The position numbers were made by a program, and so were the translations under genes. A model generated the notes under the pieces. It did not search any database. It was not told the origin of the DNA and saw nothing but the letters and a program-made list of their open reading frames with translations. This document shows positions 26,725 through 36,414 of a stretch of 64,000 nucleotides of DNA, one piece after another; position 1 is the stretch's first letter, and each line of letters begins with the position of its first letter. The DNA comes from Flavobacteriales bacterium UBA3364 (lineage in GTDB: Bacteria; Bacteroidota; Bacteroidia; Flavobacteriales_F; PHOS-HE28): positions 45,356 to 109,355 of the forward strand of contig DEQO01000125.1 in NCBI GenBank assembly GCA_002360495.1. The letters are read 5' to 3'.

Positions 26725-27915
26725 TCAAGGCTGCCGCTGATCCAGCAGCTTCACCCCTAGGATGCTCTCCAACATGGAAGACTGCCCGCTTTGCGCGCCT
26801 GCCATGAACGTGGTGGGGAGTGTGATCTTCGCGAGCGCCTCGGCCACACCGATCTTGGTGTCCTTCTCAAACTGCGCGCGCTCCTGTGGTGTCAATCCTG
26901 CGGAGACGAGCTTCGAATTCGCGTAGGCCTGTGCATCGGCGTCCGTCTTGATCTTCTGGGCAGCAAGCAGGGCGGTCTCCGCTTGTAGCGCGGCCACCTC
27001 CTTCTCCTGCTGTGCTTGGGTGACCGCCTGTGCCTTGATCACCTCCTGTTCCCACTTCGCCTTCGCGGCCGAGGCCTTCCCTTGGAGCTCCGTCGTTATC
27101 GCATCCTGCTCGGCTTTCTTCGAATTCGCGATGGCCGTCTGCACTTGCATGTACGCCTGCTGCTGCACCTTGATCTGTTGTTCCACCTCCTCATCGTAGT
27201 CGATGGCGTTCAACGCCAGGCCTTGTAAGCTGATGTTGTAAGCCATGAGCGCTGATTTCTCCTGGCGGAGCGGCACATTGCCCTGTTCCATGATCTTCAC
27301 CACGGTCACTGTCTTGTCCGTGTTCATCAATTCATCGTGGATCTTCACCTCCTCCTGCCGTGTGCGGTAAACGCCGTTGATGCATTGGTCCTCAATGTAG
27401 GAGAGTAGGTCGTTGCGCTTTTCCGCAGACGATTCCTTGGAGGACATCAACGGACCCGTCATGTATATGGACTTCGTAACCACTTGTCGCACAAGCTGTT
27501 GCTCGATGGCGTCCTGCGAACCGAAATCGGTGTGCAACTTCAGGATCGCCTTCTCATCCGTCGGCATATACCAACGCACCGATCCCGAGATCTGCCCATG
27601 GCCACCATCGTTGAACCGGATCTTGATCGATTGATCTTCCTGGATCCCTTCCTCGTCGTCCTTCTTGCTGAACCAGAACTGATGCGATTTCCGGTAATGT
27701 GTGGCCGTGCCGAAGCTCTGCGCGACAGGTCCCGGTGCCGAATAGACGGTGACCGTCCCGGTGAACGGGCTTTGGATGATCACTATCTCCGAGTTGTCGA
27801 CGTTCTCCACCAACTTGCCAGAAAGCAAAAGGAACGCGATGGCCAAAAGACCGAGGCCGAGGACCAGGACCGTCCGTGGTTTGAAGTTGATGAACAAGTT
27901 TCGCAGCGAGCTCAT
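26725..27915 (-). CDS. SPFH/Band-7 domain membrane protein
   Basis: 396 residues. One N-terminal membrane helix (TVLVLGLGLLAIAFLLLSG, about 15-33), then an SPFH domain (about 40-260), then a long Ala/Gln/Glu/Lys-rich coiled coil (about 260-350, with repeats such as AEQDAITTELQGKASAAKAKW), then a Gly/Ser C-terminus. This is the flotillin/stomatin/HflK layout; such proteins oligomerise on membranes and organise proteases or lipid domains. A small membrane protein is encoded 38 bp upstream in the same direction and may be its partner. Confidence 0.85.
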   Translation of the reverse strand: MSSLRNLFINFKPRTVLVLGLGLLAIAFLLLSGKLVENVDNSEIVIIQSPFTGTVTVYSAPGPVAQSFGTATHYRKSHQFWFSKKDDEEGIQEDQSIKIRFNDGGHGQISGSVRWYMPTDEKAILKLHTDFGSQDAIEQQLVRQVVTKSIYMTGPLMSSKESSAEKRNDLLSYIEDQCINGVYRTRQEEVKIHDELMNTDKTVTVVKIMEQGNVPLRQEKSALMAYNISLQGLALNAIDYDEEVEQQIKVQQQAYMQVQTAIANSKKAEQDAITTELQGKASAAKAKWEQEVIKAQAVTQAQQEKEVAALQAETALLAAQKIKTDADAQAYANSKLVSAGLTPQERAQFEKDTKIGVAEALAKITLPTTFMAGAQSGQSSMLESILGVKLLDQRQP

Positions 27916-27953
27916 GGTGAAATGATTATGCGTGGATAGGCCTGGTCCAGCCC

Positions 27954-28226
27954 TTACTTCAAGAGATCATCAGCGGCATTGCGACGACGCTCGGCGGCAC
28001 GTAGTTCTTCCTCGGTCCGGTGTTGCACATCCTTCACCTCTGCGGCCTTGCGTTTCGCCTCTGCCAACGCCTCATCCAACGTTTGGGGTCGACTTGCAGC
28101 AGTTTTTCGGCGGAATGAACCGAACAAGGGCTTACCCGCAAGAAGCGGGTAGAAGAACTCCGTGACCGCGAAAAGAACGATGGCCGCCACAACCACGAAT
28201 TCCAAGACGATCCACATTCTGCTCAT
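27954..28226 (-). CDS. Small membrane-anchored coiled-coil protein
   Basis: 90 residues: one N-terminal membrane helix (WIVLEFVVVAAIVLFAVTEFF), a basic juxtamembrane stretch (FGSFRRK), then a charged helix of about 45 residues (DEALAEAKRKAAEVKDVQHRTEEELRA...) likely to form a coiled coil. No family recognised. It precedes the SPFH gene by 38 bp, suggesting a two-gene operon and a physical interaction through the coiled coils. Divergent from the suf operon. Confidence 0.65.
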   Translation of the reverse strand: MSRMWIVLEFVVVAAIVLFAVTEFFYPLLAGKPLFGSFRRKTAASRPQTLDEALAEAKRKAAEVKDVQHRTEEELRAAERRRNAADDLLK

Positions 28227-28419
28227 TGCTGGTCAGTAAAGCGACTCCCATTATGGCCGCCACTGCCGGACCAAAGTAGGAAGATCACTCCTATCCTATG
28301 TCCCATGCGGGCAAGCGGCGCTTTTCAAGGATGAAGGTCCTTTCAGACATGACATCAAGTTTCCGCTCATGGCCCAGAGAAGCGGCACACATCTTCGCTC
28401 CTTCTTTGCTCGTCAAGGC

Positions 28420-28459
28420 CTACCTTTGTGATCGAAGTCTAGTTTAGATTCGTTCTAAA
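28420..28459 (+). promoter_or_regulatory. suf operon -7 box and inverted-repeat operator
   Basis: TACCTTTG at 28420-28427 matches the Bacteroidota -7 box. Fifteen bases downstream, TTTAGA (28443-28448) and TCTAAA (28454-28459) form a perfect inverted repeat spaced by 5 nt, in an otherwise GC-rich region. The position, inside the early transcribed leader 44 nt before the first suf gene, fits a repressor operator. AT-rich repeats of this type resemble Fur boxes described in flavobacteria; an IscR/Rrf2-type regulator is also possible. Confidence 0.55.
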
Positions 28460-28502
28460 TAAGAAAAGCCCCCTTTCACCAGAGGCAAAAGGTGAAGATG
28501 CC

Positions 28503-28829
28503 ATGATCACCGTTAGCGAGAACGCCAAGAGCGAAGTGACCAAACTACTTGGTATGGAAGGTCGTGGGCCCCAGCACTTTGTGCGGGTGGGCGTAAAAGG
28601 AGGTGGCTGTTCTGGCCTCATGTACGACCTCACCTTCGACGACCAGATGAAGGACGGCGACAAGGTCTTCGAGGACAACGGCGTGAAGGTGGTGGTGGAC
28701 AAGAAGAGCCTGCTCTACCTGCTGGGTACCACGCTGGACTTCAGCGGCGGCCTCAACGGCAAGGGCTTCCAGTTCGTGAACCCCAATGCCAGCCGGACCT
28801 GCGGTTGCGGGGAGAGCTTCTCGATCTGA
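28503..28829 (+). CDS. sufA: A-type iron-sulfur cluster carrier (SufA/ErpA/IscA family)
   Basis: 108 residues, full family length. It accepts an Fe-S cluster from the SufBCD scaffold and hands it to apoproteins. The three ligand cysteines are C36 (GGGCSGL), C100 and C102 (RTCGCGESF), with standard spacing. First gene of the suf operon, behind a -7 box and an inverted-repeat operator. A leader hairpin (TTCACC 28475-28480 with GGTGAA 28491-28496) precedes its start. Confidence 0.92.
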   Translation: MITVSENAKSEVTKLLGMEGRGPQHFVRVGVKGGGCSGLMYDLTFDDQMKDGDKVFEDNGVKVVVDKKSLLYLLGTTLDFSGGLNGKGFQFVNPNASRTCGCGESFSI

Positions 28830-28830
28830 G

Positions 28831-28944
28831 TTCACCACAGAGGCACAGAGAACACAGAGAAAATCAAAATGGCAAAGTCCGCACGAGCAGCACGGTCGAA
28901 CAGGGAATTCGCATTCTCTGTGTCCTCCGTGACTCTGTGGTGAA
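28831..28944. repeat. Palindromic intergenic repeat, 30-nt arms (TTCACCACAGAG family)
   Basis: Arm 28831-28860 and arm 28915-28944 are inverted copies with about four mismatches, separated by 54 nt. The element fills nearly the whole sufA-sufB gap, ending 6 nt before the sufB ATG. A half-copy (TTCACCACGGAGG) occurs at 35667-35679 after the SufT-like gene. It has no terminator U-run. Confidence 0.75.
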
Positions 28945-28950
28945 GCATTC

Positions 28951-30397
<1,447 letters not shown>

Positions 30398-30399
<2 letters not shown>

Positions 30400-30505
30400 T
30401 TGCTGATTGCTAATTGCTGATTCGCCACTTCAACCCTCACCATTACACTGCAACCAGCTCACTCCGGCACCGATCAGCAATTAGAAATCGGCAATTAGGG
30501 ATCAG
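30398..30505. repeat. Inverted repeat after sufB (ATTGCTGAT family), left flank of the inserted gene
   Basis: CTAATTGCTGAT (30409-30420) recurs inverted as GATCAGCAATTAG (30472-30484), with further partial copies on each side. The same AATCAGCAAT words recur on the other side of the four-helix-bundle gene at 30924-30961. Confidence 0.65.
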
Positions 30506-30514
30506 AACTCGACG

Positions 30515-30928
30515 ATGGCTACGATAACAACCTTCGAGGAACTCGGCATCTGGCAAAAAGCCCGCGAGTTGTGCAAGATGATATGGGCACTCACTCAGAA
30601 GGAGAGGTTTGCCAAAGACTTCGGGTTGAAGGATCAGATAAACCGTTCCTCAGGCTCCTGCATGGACAACATCGCTGAAGGGTTCGAACGAGATGGCACC
30701 AAGGAGTTCGTTCAATTCCTGTCGATCTCCAAGGGTTCCATCGGCGAGACCCGGTCACAGTTGTATCGAGCACTTGATCGTGGACACATCACTCAGGAAG
30801 AGTTCGATCAGGCCTTCTACATGTGCAAGGACGAAAGCAAGGACATTGGCAACTTCATGCGCTATCTGCGCAGCACGGACATCAAAGGCAACAAGTACCC
30901 GCGTAAGCCATCGGCAGCGGCGAATTAG
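30515..30928 (+). CDS. Four-helix-bundle protein (23S rRNA-intervening-sequence / S23 family)
   Basis: 137 residues. TFEELGIWQKARELCKMIW, DQINRSSGSCMDNIAEGFER, KEFVQFLSISKGSIGETRSQL and DESKDIGNFMRYL are the landmark helices of the S23/IVP family (TIGR02436). These small proteins form pentameric bundles; homologues lie in 23S rRNA intervening sequences, next to diversity-generating retroelements, or alone, and their role is unclear. The gene interrupts sufB-sufC, is bracketed by AATCAGCAAT repeats and looks lower in G+C than the suf genes, which suggests insertion as a unit. Confidence 0.85.
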   Translation: MATITTFEELGIWQKARELCKMIWALTQKERFAKDFGLKDQINRSSGSCMDNIAEGFERDGTKEFVQFLSISKGSIGETRSQLYRALDRGHITQEEFDQAFYMCKDESKDIGNFMRYLRSTDIKGNKYPRKPSAAAN

Positions 30929-30959
30929 CAATCAGAAATCAGCAATCAACAGATCAGCA

Positions 30960-30961
<2 letters not shown>
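30924..30961. repeat. AATCAGCAAT repeats, right flank of the inserted gene
   Basis: ATTAGCAATCAG, AAATCAGCAATCA and GATCAGCAAT follow one another between the four-helix-bundle stop and the sufC ATG, which the last copy overlaps. They match the family on the left flank (30398-30505). Confidence 0.6.
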
Positions 30962-31705
<744 letters not shown>

Positions 31706-31706
<1 letters not shown>

Positions 31707-32971
31707 TGAGCACGATGACCGCCACCGACCCCAAGGCCACCGTGCTTCCGCTGCTCGAGGGAAGCACCTGGCCAGGCGCTGCCGAGGCATTCGCCCAAGT
31801 GCATGCGCTGCCCGTTCCGACCAGCAAGACCGAAGCATGGAAGTACACCCGTGTAGGCAAGCTTTTCGGCGCGAACTATGCTGCCCCCGTTGCAAACGTC
31901 ACGGCCCAACTGCCCGCGCGCCTTCCCTTCGAGGCCACGCGCGTGGTCTTCGTGAACGGCCACTTCCGCGCTGACCTGAGCGATGACTTGAAGGTCCAGA
32001 AAGGCATGGTGGTCGACAGCCTGACGCACCACCTCTCCCACGGTCCTGTGAAAGAGCACTACGGCACGCTGGCAACCACCAGCGAGCGTCTCTTCACTGC
32101 CATGAACACCGCAGCCCCCACCGACGGCCTGATCCTGTTGGTGACCAAGGGCGTGAAGGTGGAGAAGCCGATCCATGTGCTGCATGTGACCACGTCGGCG
32201 CGCCAGCTGATCCAACCGCGTGACCTACTCATGCTGCACGAAGGCGCCGAAGCGGAGTTGATCATCGAGCACATTGCGACGGATGCGCCCGAGGCCTTCG
32301 TGAACACCGTGCGCGAGTGCTTGGTGGGCGAAGGCGCCCGCCTCACGATCCACAAGCTGCAGCACGAGGTCAACGGCCCGGCGAACATCAGCTTCGAAGG
32401 CGTGCGCGTGGCGACGAAAGGCCACTTCGGTATCAGCACCACGACGCTGGATGGCGCACTGATCCGCAATGAAGTGAAGGTGTCGCTGGCCGGCCCGGAA
32501 GCGCATGCCGAGCTGAACGGCGTTTACCTGCTGAACGGCACCACGCACTGCGACAACCATACCTACATCGGTCACGATGTGCCCGACTGCACCAGCGACG
32601 AGCTCTACAAGGGTCTTGTGTCGGGCAAGGGCACCAGCGTGTTCAACGGCAAGGTGTACGTGAAGCAGGATGCCCAGCGCACCCGTGCCTACCAGAGCAA
32701 CGCCAACATCCTACTGGGCGACGATGCCAAGGTGTACACCAAGCCTGAGCTGGAGATCTACGCCGACGATGTGAAGTGCAGCCACGGGTGCACCATCGGT
32801 CGCCTGGACGAGAAGGGCCTCTTCTACCTGCGCAGCCGCGGAGTGAGCGAGGCCGAGGCGCACAAGCTGATGGCCCATGCCTTCATCACGGAAGTGGTGG
32901 AGCGCGTGCAGAACGAGGAGTGGAAGGCGGTGCTGACAGCGATCATCGATAATAAACTCGCCCAGTTGTGA
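31706..32971 (+). CDS. sufD: Fe-S assembly protein SufD
   Basis: 421 residues from ATG 31706, which overlaps the sufC stop; a GTG three bases earlier is also possible. SufD partners SufB in the scaffold. N-terminal PVPTSKTEAWKYTRVGKLF, central beta-helix, then ELNGVYLLNGTTHCDNHTYIGHDVPDCTSDELYKG, FNGKVYVKQDAQRTRAYQSN and KCSHGCTIGRLDEKGLFYLRSRG are diagnostic. The conserved His and Cys in DVKCSHGCT are intact. It overlaps sufS by 4 nt. Confidence 0.96.
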
Positions 32972-34242
32972 GCACCAAGGCTGCACCGGTCACCAACGCG
33001 TTCAGCGTGGAGGAGATCCGCGCGCAGTTCCCCATCCTGAAGGAGCTGATCCATGGCAAGCCGCTGGTGTACTTCGACAACGCAGCGACCAGCCAGAAGC
33101 CACGCCGTGTGATCAAGGCCGAGAGCGCCTACTACGCCACGATCAATGCCAATGTGCACCGCGGCGTGCACACGCTCAGCACCAAGGCTACCGAAGCGCA
33201 GGAAGCAGCACGGGAGATCATCCGCAGGCACATCAACGCGAAGCACGTGCACGAGGTGATCTTCACCAGCGGCACCACGGCGAGCATGAACCTCGCAGCC
33301 TTCAGCCTGGGGCAGCTGCTGTTGAAGAAGGGTGATGAAGTGCTCATCTCCGGCATGGAGCACCACGCGAACATCGTTCCCTGGCAGATGGCCTGCGAGC
33401 GGCACGGGGCGAAACTGAAGGTGATTCCGGTGACGGATAGCGGTGAATGGGATTTGAAACCGCAACGACGCAGCGACGCAACGGATAGCGCAACGTCATT
33501 CTCCGCTGAGCGCACGCGAATTCTGGCTATCAGTCATGTGAGCAACACGCTGGGCACCATCAACCCCGTGAAGAAGCTGATTGCCGAGGCGAAGAAGCTA
33601 GGCATCATCACCGTGGTGGATGGAGCGCAAGCGATCGCGCACTTGGACATCGATGTACAGGACCTCGGCTGTGACCTCTACGCCTTCAGCGGGCACAAGG
33701 CCTACGGTCCCACGGGAACAGGCGTGCTCTATGGGCGCGAGGAGCTGCTAGAGCGCATGCCTCCCTGGCAGGGCGGCGGCGAGATGATCGACACGGTCAC
33801 CTTCGAGAAGACGACCTACGCCAAGCTGCCCTTCAAGTTCGAGGCGGGCACGCCGCACATCGCCGGTATCATCGGGCTGGGTGAGGCCATCCGTTGGATG
33901 GAGGATTACGACAAGGCCTCCATGGCCGCGCATGAGCATATCCTGCTGGAGCACGCCACCAAGGAGCTGCTCACCGTCGATGGTCTGCGCATCATCGGTA
34001 CGGCGAAGAACAAAGTGGGCGTGATCAGCTTCGTCATTGAAGGTGTACACCACTACGACCTCGGCACCTTGCTCGACCAACAGGGCATCGCTGTGCGCAC
34101 AGGCCACCACTGCACCCAACCGCTGATGGAGCGCTTCAGTGTGAGCGGGACCACACGGGCGAGCTTCGCCTGTTTCAATACGGTGGAGGAGGTGGAGGTG
34201 ATGGTGGGGGCGACGAGGAAGGCGGTGAAGATGCTGAGGTGA
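32968..34242 (+). CDS. sufS: Cysteine desulfurase SufS
   Basis: 424 residues from GTG 32968, overlapping the sufD stop (GTGA). It takes sulfur from cysteine for cluster assembly. DNAATSQKP, HRGVHTLS, MEHHANIVPW, the PLP lysine K244 in FSGHKAYGPTG and the persulfide Cys C382 in RTGHHCTQPLM are all present. Odd: residues about 164-178 (KPQRRSDATDSATSF) replace a normally short helix and are encoded by a CGCAACGACGCA-type repeat, so the chain is about 15 residues longer there. The active site is unaffected. Confidence 0.96.
   Translation: MSTKAAPVTNAFSVEEIRAQFPILKELIHGKPLVYFDNAATSQKPRRVIKAESAYYATINANVHRGVHTLSTKATEAQEAAREIIRRHINAKHVHEVIFTSGTTASMNLAAFSLGQLLLKKGDEVLISGMEHHANIVPWQMACERHGAKLKVIPVTDSGEWDLKPQRRSDATDSATSFSAERTRILAISHVSNTLGTINPVKKLIAEAKKLGIITVVDGAQAIAHLDIDVQDLGCDLYAFSGHKAYGPTGTGVLYGREELLERMPPWQGGGEMIDTVTFEKTTYAKLPFKFEAGTPHIAGIIGLGEAIRWMEDYDKASMAAHEHILLEHATKELLTVDGLRIIGTAKNKVGVISFVIEGVHHYDLGTLLDQQGIAVRTGHHCTQPLMERFSVSGTTRASFACFNTVEEVEVMVGATRKAVKMLR
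33457..33501 (+). repeat. Repeat-derived in-frame insertion within sufS
   Basis: The stretch contains three spaced copies of CGCAACG/CGCAGCGACG-type words, unlike surrounding codon usage. It encodes a hydrophilic, low-complexity segment absent from usual SufS sequences and keeps the reading frame. Confidence 0.5.
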
Positions 34243-34246
34243 TACA

Positions 34247-34792
34247 ATGGAAGGCTCGACGAAATACAAGTGCTCCATCTGCGGTCAAGAGCATGATGAA
34301 TGGCCTGCCCTGGCGTGGGATTCACCCTTTCAATACAATGTGTTGACTTTGGAGGATAGGCAAGCGCTCGCTGCACTTGATACAGATTTCTGTGTTATCA
34401 AGCATCCGAACCAAACCGACCACTTCATTCGAGCGTCACTCACTCAGAAGGTCAATGGTCGTTGTGAGGGATTGAACTATGGTCTATGGGTGTCCCTCAG
34501 CAAAGAGAAATTCATGGACTATGCCGGTAAGTATGGGAATGAGAATGCGGACATTGTTCACTACTTCGGTTGGCTGTGCAACGAGATCCCCGGGTACGAT
34601 AGCACCCTGTCCATCCCGATGAATGTGACCACACAGAAAGGGAACCTGCGTCCCTCTGTTGAGCCGCATCATGACTTCGACCATCCCTTTGTTCGAGACT
34701 ACTACAATGGGATCGAACTAGCCGAAGCCGAACGTCGCGTACAAGAACTGCTGGATGTCGTGTCCAAAAGAGAATCCGACGATGCCGAGTAG
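34247..34792 (+). CDS. DUF2199 family protein
   Basis: 181 residues. The N-terminus YKCSICGQEHDEWPALAWDSP has a CxxC pair typical of DUF2199. Next come DTDFCVIKHPNQTDHFIRASL, NYGLWVSLSKEKF and YFGWLCNEIPGY, all family landmarks. Function unknown. It starts 5 bp after sufS and its end overlaps the sufE start by 11 nt, so it is expressed with the operon. The codons look more A+T-rich than those of sufS and sufE, suggesting later acquisition. A Fe-S role is only an inference from position. Confidence 0.85.
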   Translation: MEGSTKYKCSICGQEHDEWPALAWDSPFQYNVLTLEDRQALAALDTDFCVIKHPNQTDHFIRASLTQKVNGRCEGLNYGLWVSLSKEKFMDYAGKYGNENADIVHYFGWLCNEIPGYDSTLSIPMNVTTQKGNLRPSVEPHHDFDHPFVRDYYNGIELAEAERRVQELLDVVSKRESDDAE

Positions 34793-35219
34793 TCAACTCA
34801 CCCAAACCCAACAAGAACTCGTCTCCGAGTTCGCCATGTTCAGCGACTGGCAGGACCGCTATGAGCACTTGATCGAGCTGGGCAAGGACCTGCCGCTGAT
34901 CGCGCCGGAGCACAAGACCGACGACAACCTGGTGCGCGGCTGCCAGAGCCGGGTGTGGCTGCACGCTGCACCTCAGAACGGCAACATCCACTTCACCGCG
35001 GACAGCGACGCCATGATCACCAAGGGTATCGTGGCGCTGCTGGTGCGCGTGTACAACGACCGCACGCCGCAGGAGATCATCGGGGCCTCCACGGAGTTCA
35101 TCGACCAGATCGGCCTGCGTGCACACCTGAGCCCGAACCGCAGCAATGGATTGGTGGCGATGCTCGACCAGATGAAGAGATACGCGGTGGCCTTTTCCTC
35201 CTCAACGAACGCATCATGA
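34782..35219 (+). CDS. sufE: Sulfur acceptor SufE
   Basis: 145 residues from ATG 34782; the earlier in-frame ATG at 34755 lies deep in the DUF2199 gene. SufE takes the persulfide from SufS and passes it to SufB. FSDWQDRYEHLIELGKDLP, the acceptor cysteine C54 in RGCQSRVW and IGLRAHLSPNRSNGL are diagnostic. Cytoplasmic. Followed by a 25-nt-arm palindrome before the next gene. Confidence 0.95.
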   Translation: MPSSQLTQTQQELVSEFAMFSDWQDRYEHLIELGKDLPLIAPEHKTDDNLVRGCQSRVWLHAAPQNGNIHFTADSDAMITKGIVALLVRVYNDRTPQEIIGASTEFIDQIGLRAHLSPNRSNGLVAMLDQMKRYAVAFSSSTNAS

Positions 35220-35254
35220 GCCGCTACGCCGTCACTTCGTTCTGGTGTTGCGAC

Positions 35255-35313
35255 TGTCCTATGTCGGATGTCTTATGCAATGCCTTCATGCATAAGACAT
35301 CGGGCATAGGACA
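35255..35313. repeat. Palindromic intergenic repeat, 25-nt arms (TGTCCTATG family)
   Basis: Arm 35255-35279 and arm 35289-35313 are inverted copies with two mismatches and a 9-nt loop, between sufE and the DUF59 gene. A different sequence family from the repeats at 28831, 30398 and 14627. No U-run follows. Confidence 0.75.
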
Positions 35314-35340
35314 ACATGCCCTTACCTCCGGCACCCCTTC

Positions 35341-35661
35341 ATGACCCCCGACGAAAAGAAAGCCCTCGAGGAGAGCATCATCAATGCCCTCAAGGCGGTG
35401 TACGACCCGGAGATCCCGGTGGACATCTACGAGCTGGGGCTGATCTACGATGTGGTGATCCACGACGATGCCAGCGTGTACATCAAGATGACCCTGACCA
35501 GTCCGGCGTGCCCGGTGGCGGGGACCTTGCCCGGCGAGGTGGAGCAGAAAGTGGCCGGTGTGCAGGGCGTGAAGAGCGCCAAGGTGGAGATCACCTTCGA
35601 GCCGCCCTGGGACCGCACGATGATGAGCGAGGCGGCGCAGTTGGAGCTGGGGTTCATGTAA
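35341..35661 (+). CDS. sufT: SufT-like DUF59 (MIP18 family) Fe-S maturation protein
   Basis: 106 residues. AVYDPEIPVDIYELGLIYDV, the single Cys in TSPACPVAGTLP, and VTFEPPWD-type ending (ITFEPPWDRTMMSEAAQ) define the short DUF59/SufT family, which assists Fe-S cluster delivery and sits in suf operons of Bacteroidota and Firmicutes. The active-site-like Cys57 is present. It follows sufE by 120 bp across a palindrome, and precedes DUF2480. Confidence 0.9.
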   Translation: MTPDEKKALEESIINALKAVYDPEIPVDIYELGLIYDVVIHDDASVYIKMTLTSPACPVAGTLPGEVEQKVAGVQGVKSAKVEITFEPPWDRTMMSEAAQLELGFM

Positions 35662-35666
35662 TTGTG

Positions 35667-35679
35667 TTCACCACGGAGG
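35667..35679 (+). repeat. Half-site of the TTCACCACAGAG repeat
   Basis: TTCACCACGGAGG, five bases after the DUF59 stop, matches the arm of the palindrome at 28831-28944 with one or two differences; no inverted partner follows within 90 bp. Confidence 0.45.
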
Positions 35680-35751
35680 TTCGGAGTAGCATAGAAGAAA
35701 TGAACAGGATCTGACACGCAACGCGTTACCCATCAACACGCAACCGGGTTC

Positions 35752-36294
35752 ATGAGCGAAAGCCCTATCATCAACAAAGTCGCCTCCTCCGGCATCATCA
35801 CCCTCGACCTTGAGGAGATGTACCCGGCTGGTGATCGCGTGGTCTTTGACCTGAAGCCGGTGTTGTGGGAGGAGGTCGCCTTGAAAGAGGATGACTTGCG
35901 GACGTTCATGAAAGCGCATGATTGGTCACAGTACAAAGGCAAATTCGTTTCTGTGCATTGTTCGGCGGATGCGATCATTCCCACTTGGGCCTACATGCTC
36001 GTTGCGACGCACCTTCAACCCTTTGCAGCGTTCGTAACCCAGGGTGACGCGGATAGCCTGGAGCGCGCGGTCTTCACGCGCTTCGTGCAACAACTGGACG
36101 TTGAGCCTTACCGTAGCGCCCGCGTGGTGGTGAAGGGCTGCAGCAAATTGCCTGTGCCGCTCAACGCCTATGTGGAGTTGAGCGCGAAACTGCTGCCCGT
36201 GGTGAAGAGCCTCATGTTCGGCGAGCCGTGCAGCACCGTGCCGCTCTACAAAGCGCCCAAGTCCGTGCTTGGCCCCGGTGCAAGTCCGGAGTGA
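35752..36294 (+). CDS. DUF2480 family protein
   Basis: 180 residues. IINKVASSGIITLDLEEMYP at the start and VHCSADAIIPTWAYMLV near residue 70 are hallmarks of DUF2480, a family nearly confined to Bacteroidota and commonly found at the end of suf operons. One CS motif in VVVKGCSKLPVP is also conserved-looking. No signal peptide. Its conserved location suggests a Fe-S-related role, but no activity is known. Confidence 0.88.
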   Translation: MSESPIINKVASSGIITLDLEEMYPAGDRVVFDLKPVLWEEVALKEDDLRTFMKAHDWSQYKGKFVSVHCSADAIIPTWAYMLVATHLQPFAAFVTQGDADSLERAVFTRFVQQLDVEPYRSARVVVKGCSKLPVPLNAYVELSAKLLPVVKSLMFGEPCSTVPLYKAPKSVLGPGASPE

Positions 36295-36402
36295 CATCCG
36301 CGGCGAAAAGCCCGATGCTCGACGCGCCGTCGCACCCTGCTGTTGGACAAAGCACCAAATGATCGGTGCGTTCCAGATCCAAGCCCGGATCGCCATTGCC
36401 GC

Positions 36403-36410
36403 TACCTTCG
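36403..36410 (+). promoter_or_regulatory. -7 box variant TACCTTCG, 4 nt from ATG
   Basis: TACCTTCG ends 4 nt before the metalloprotease ATG at 36415, the same arrangement as at 12703. A -33 TTTG is not evident. Confidence 0.4.
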
Positions 36411-36414
36411 ATGC

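Noticed and set aside
30693..30959. Upstream extension of sufC
   Set aside because: It reads another frame of the four-helix-bundle gene; SufC homology and length are complete from 30960.
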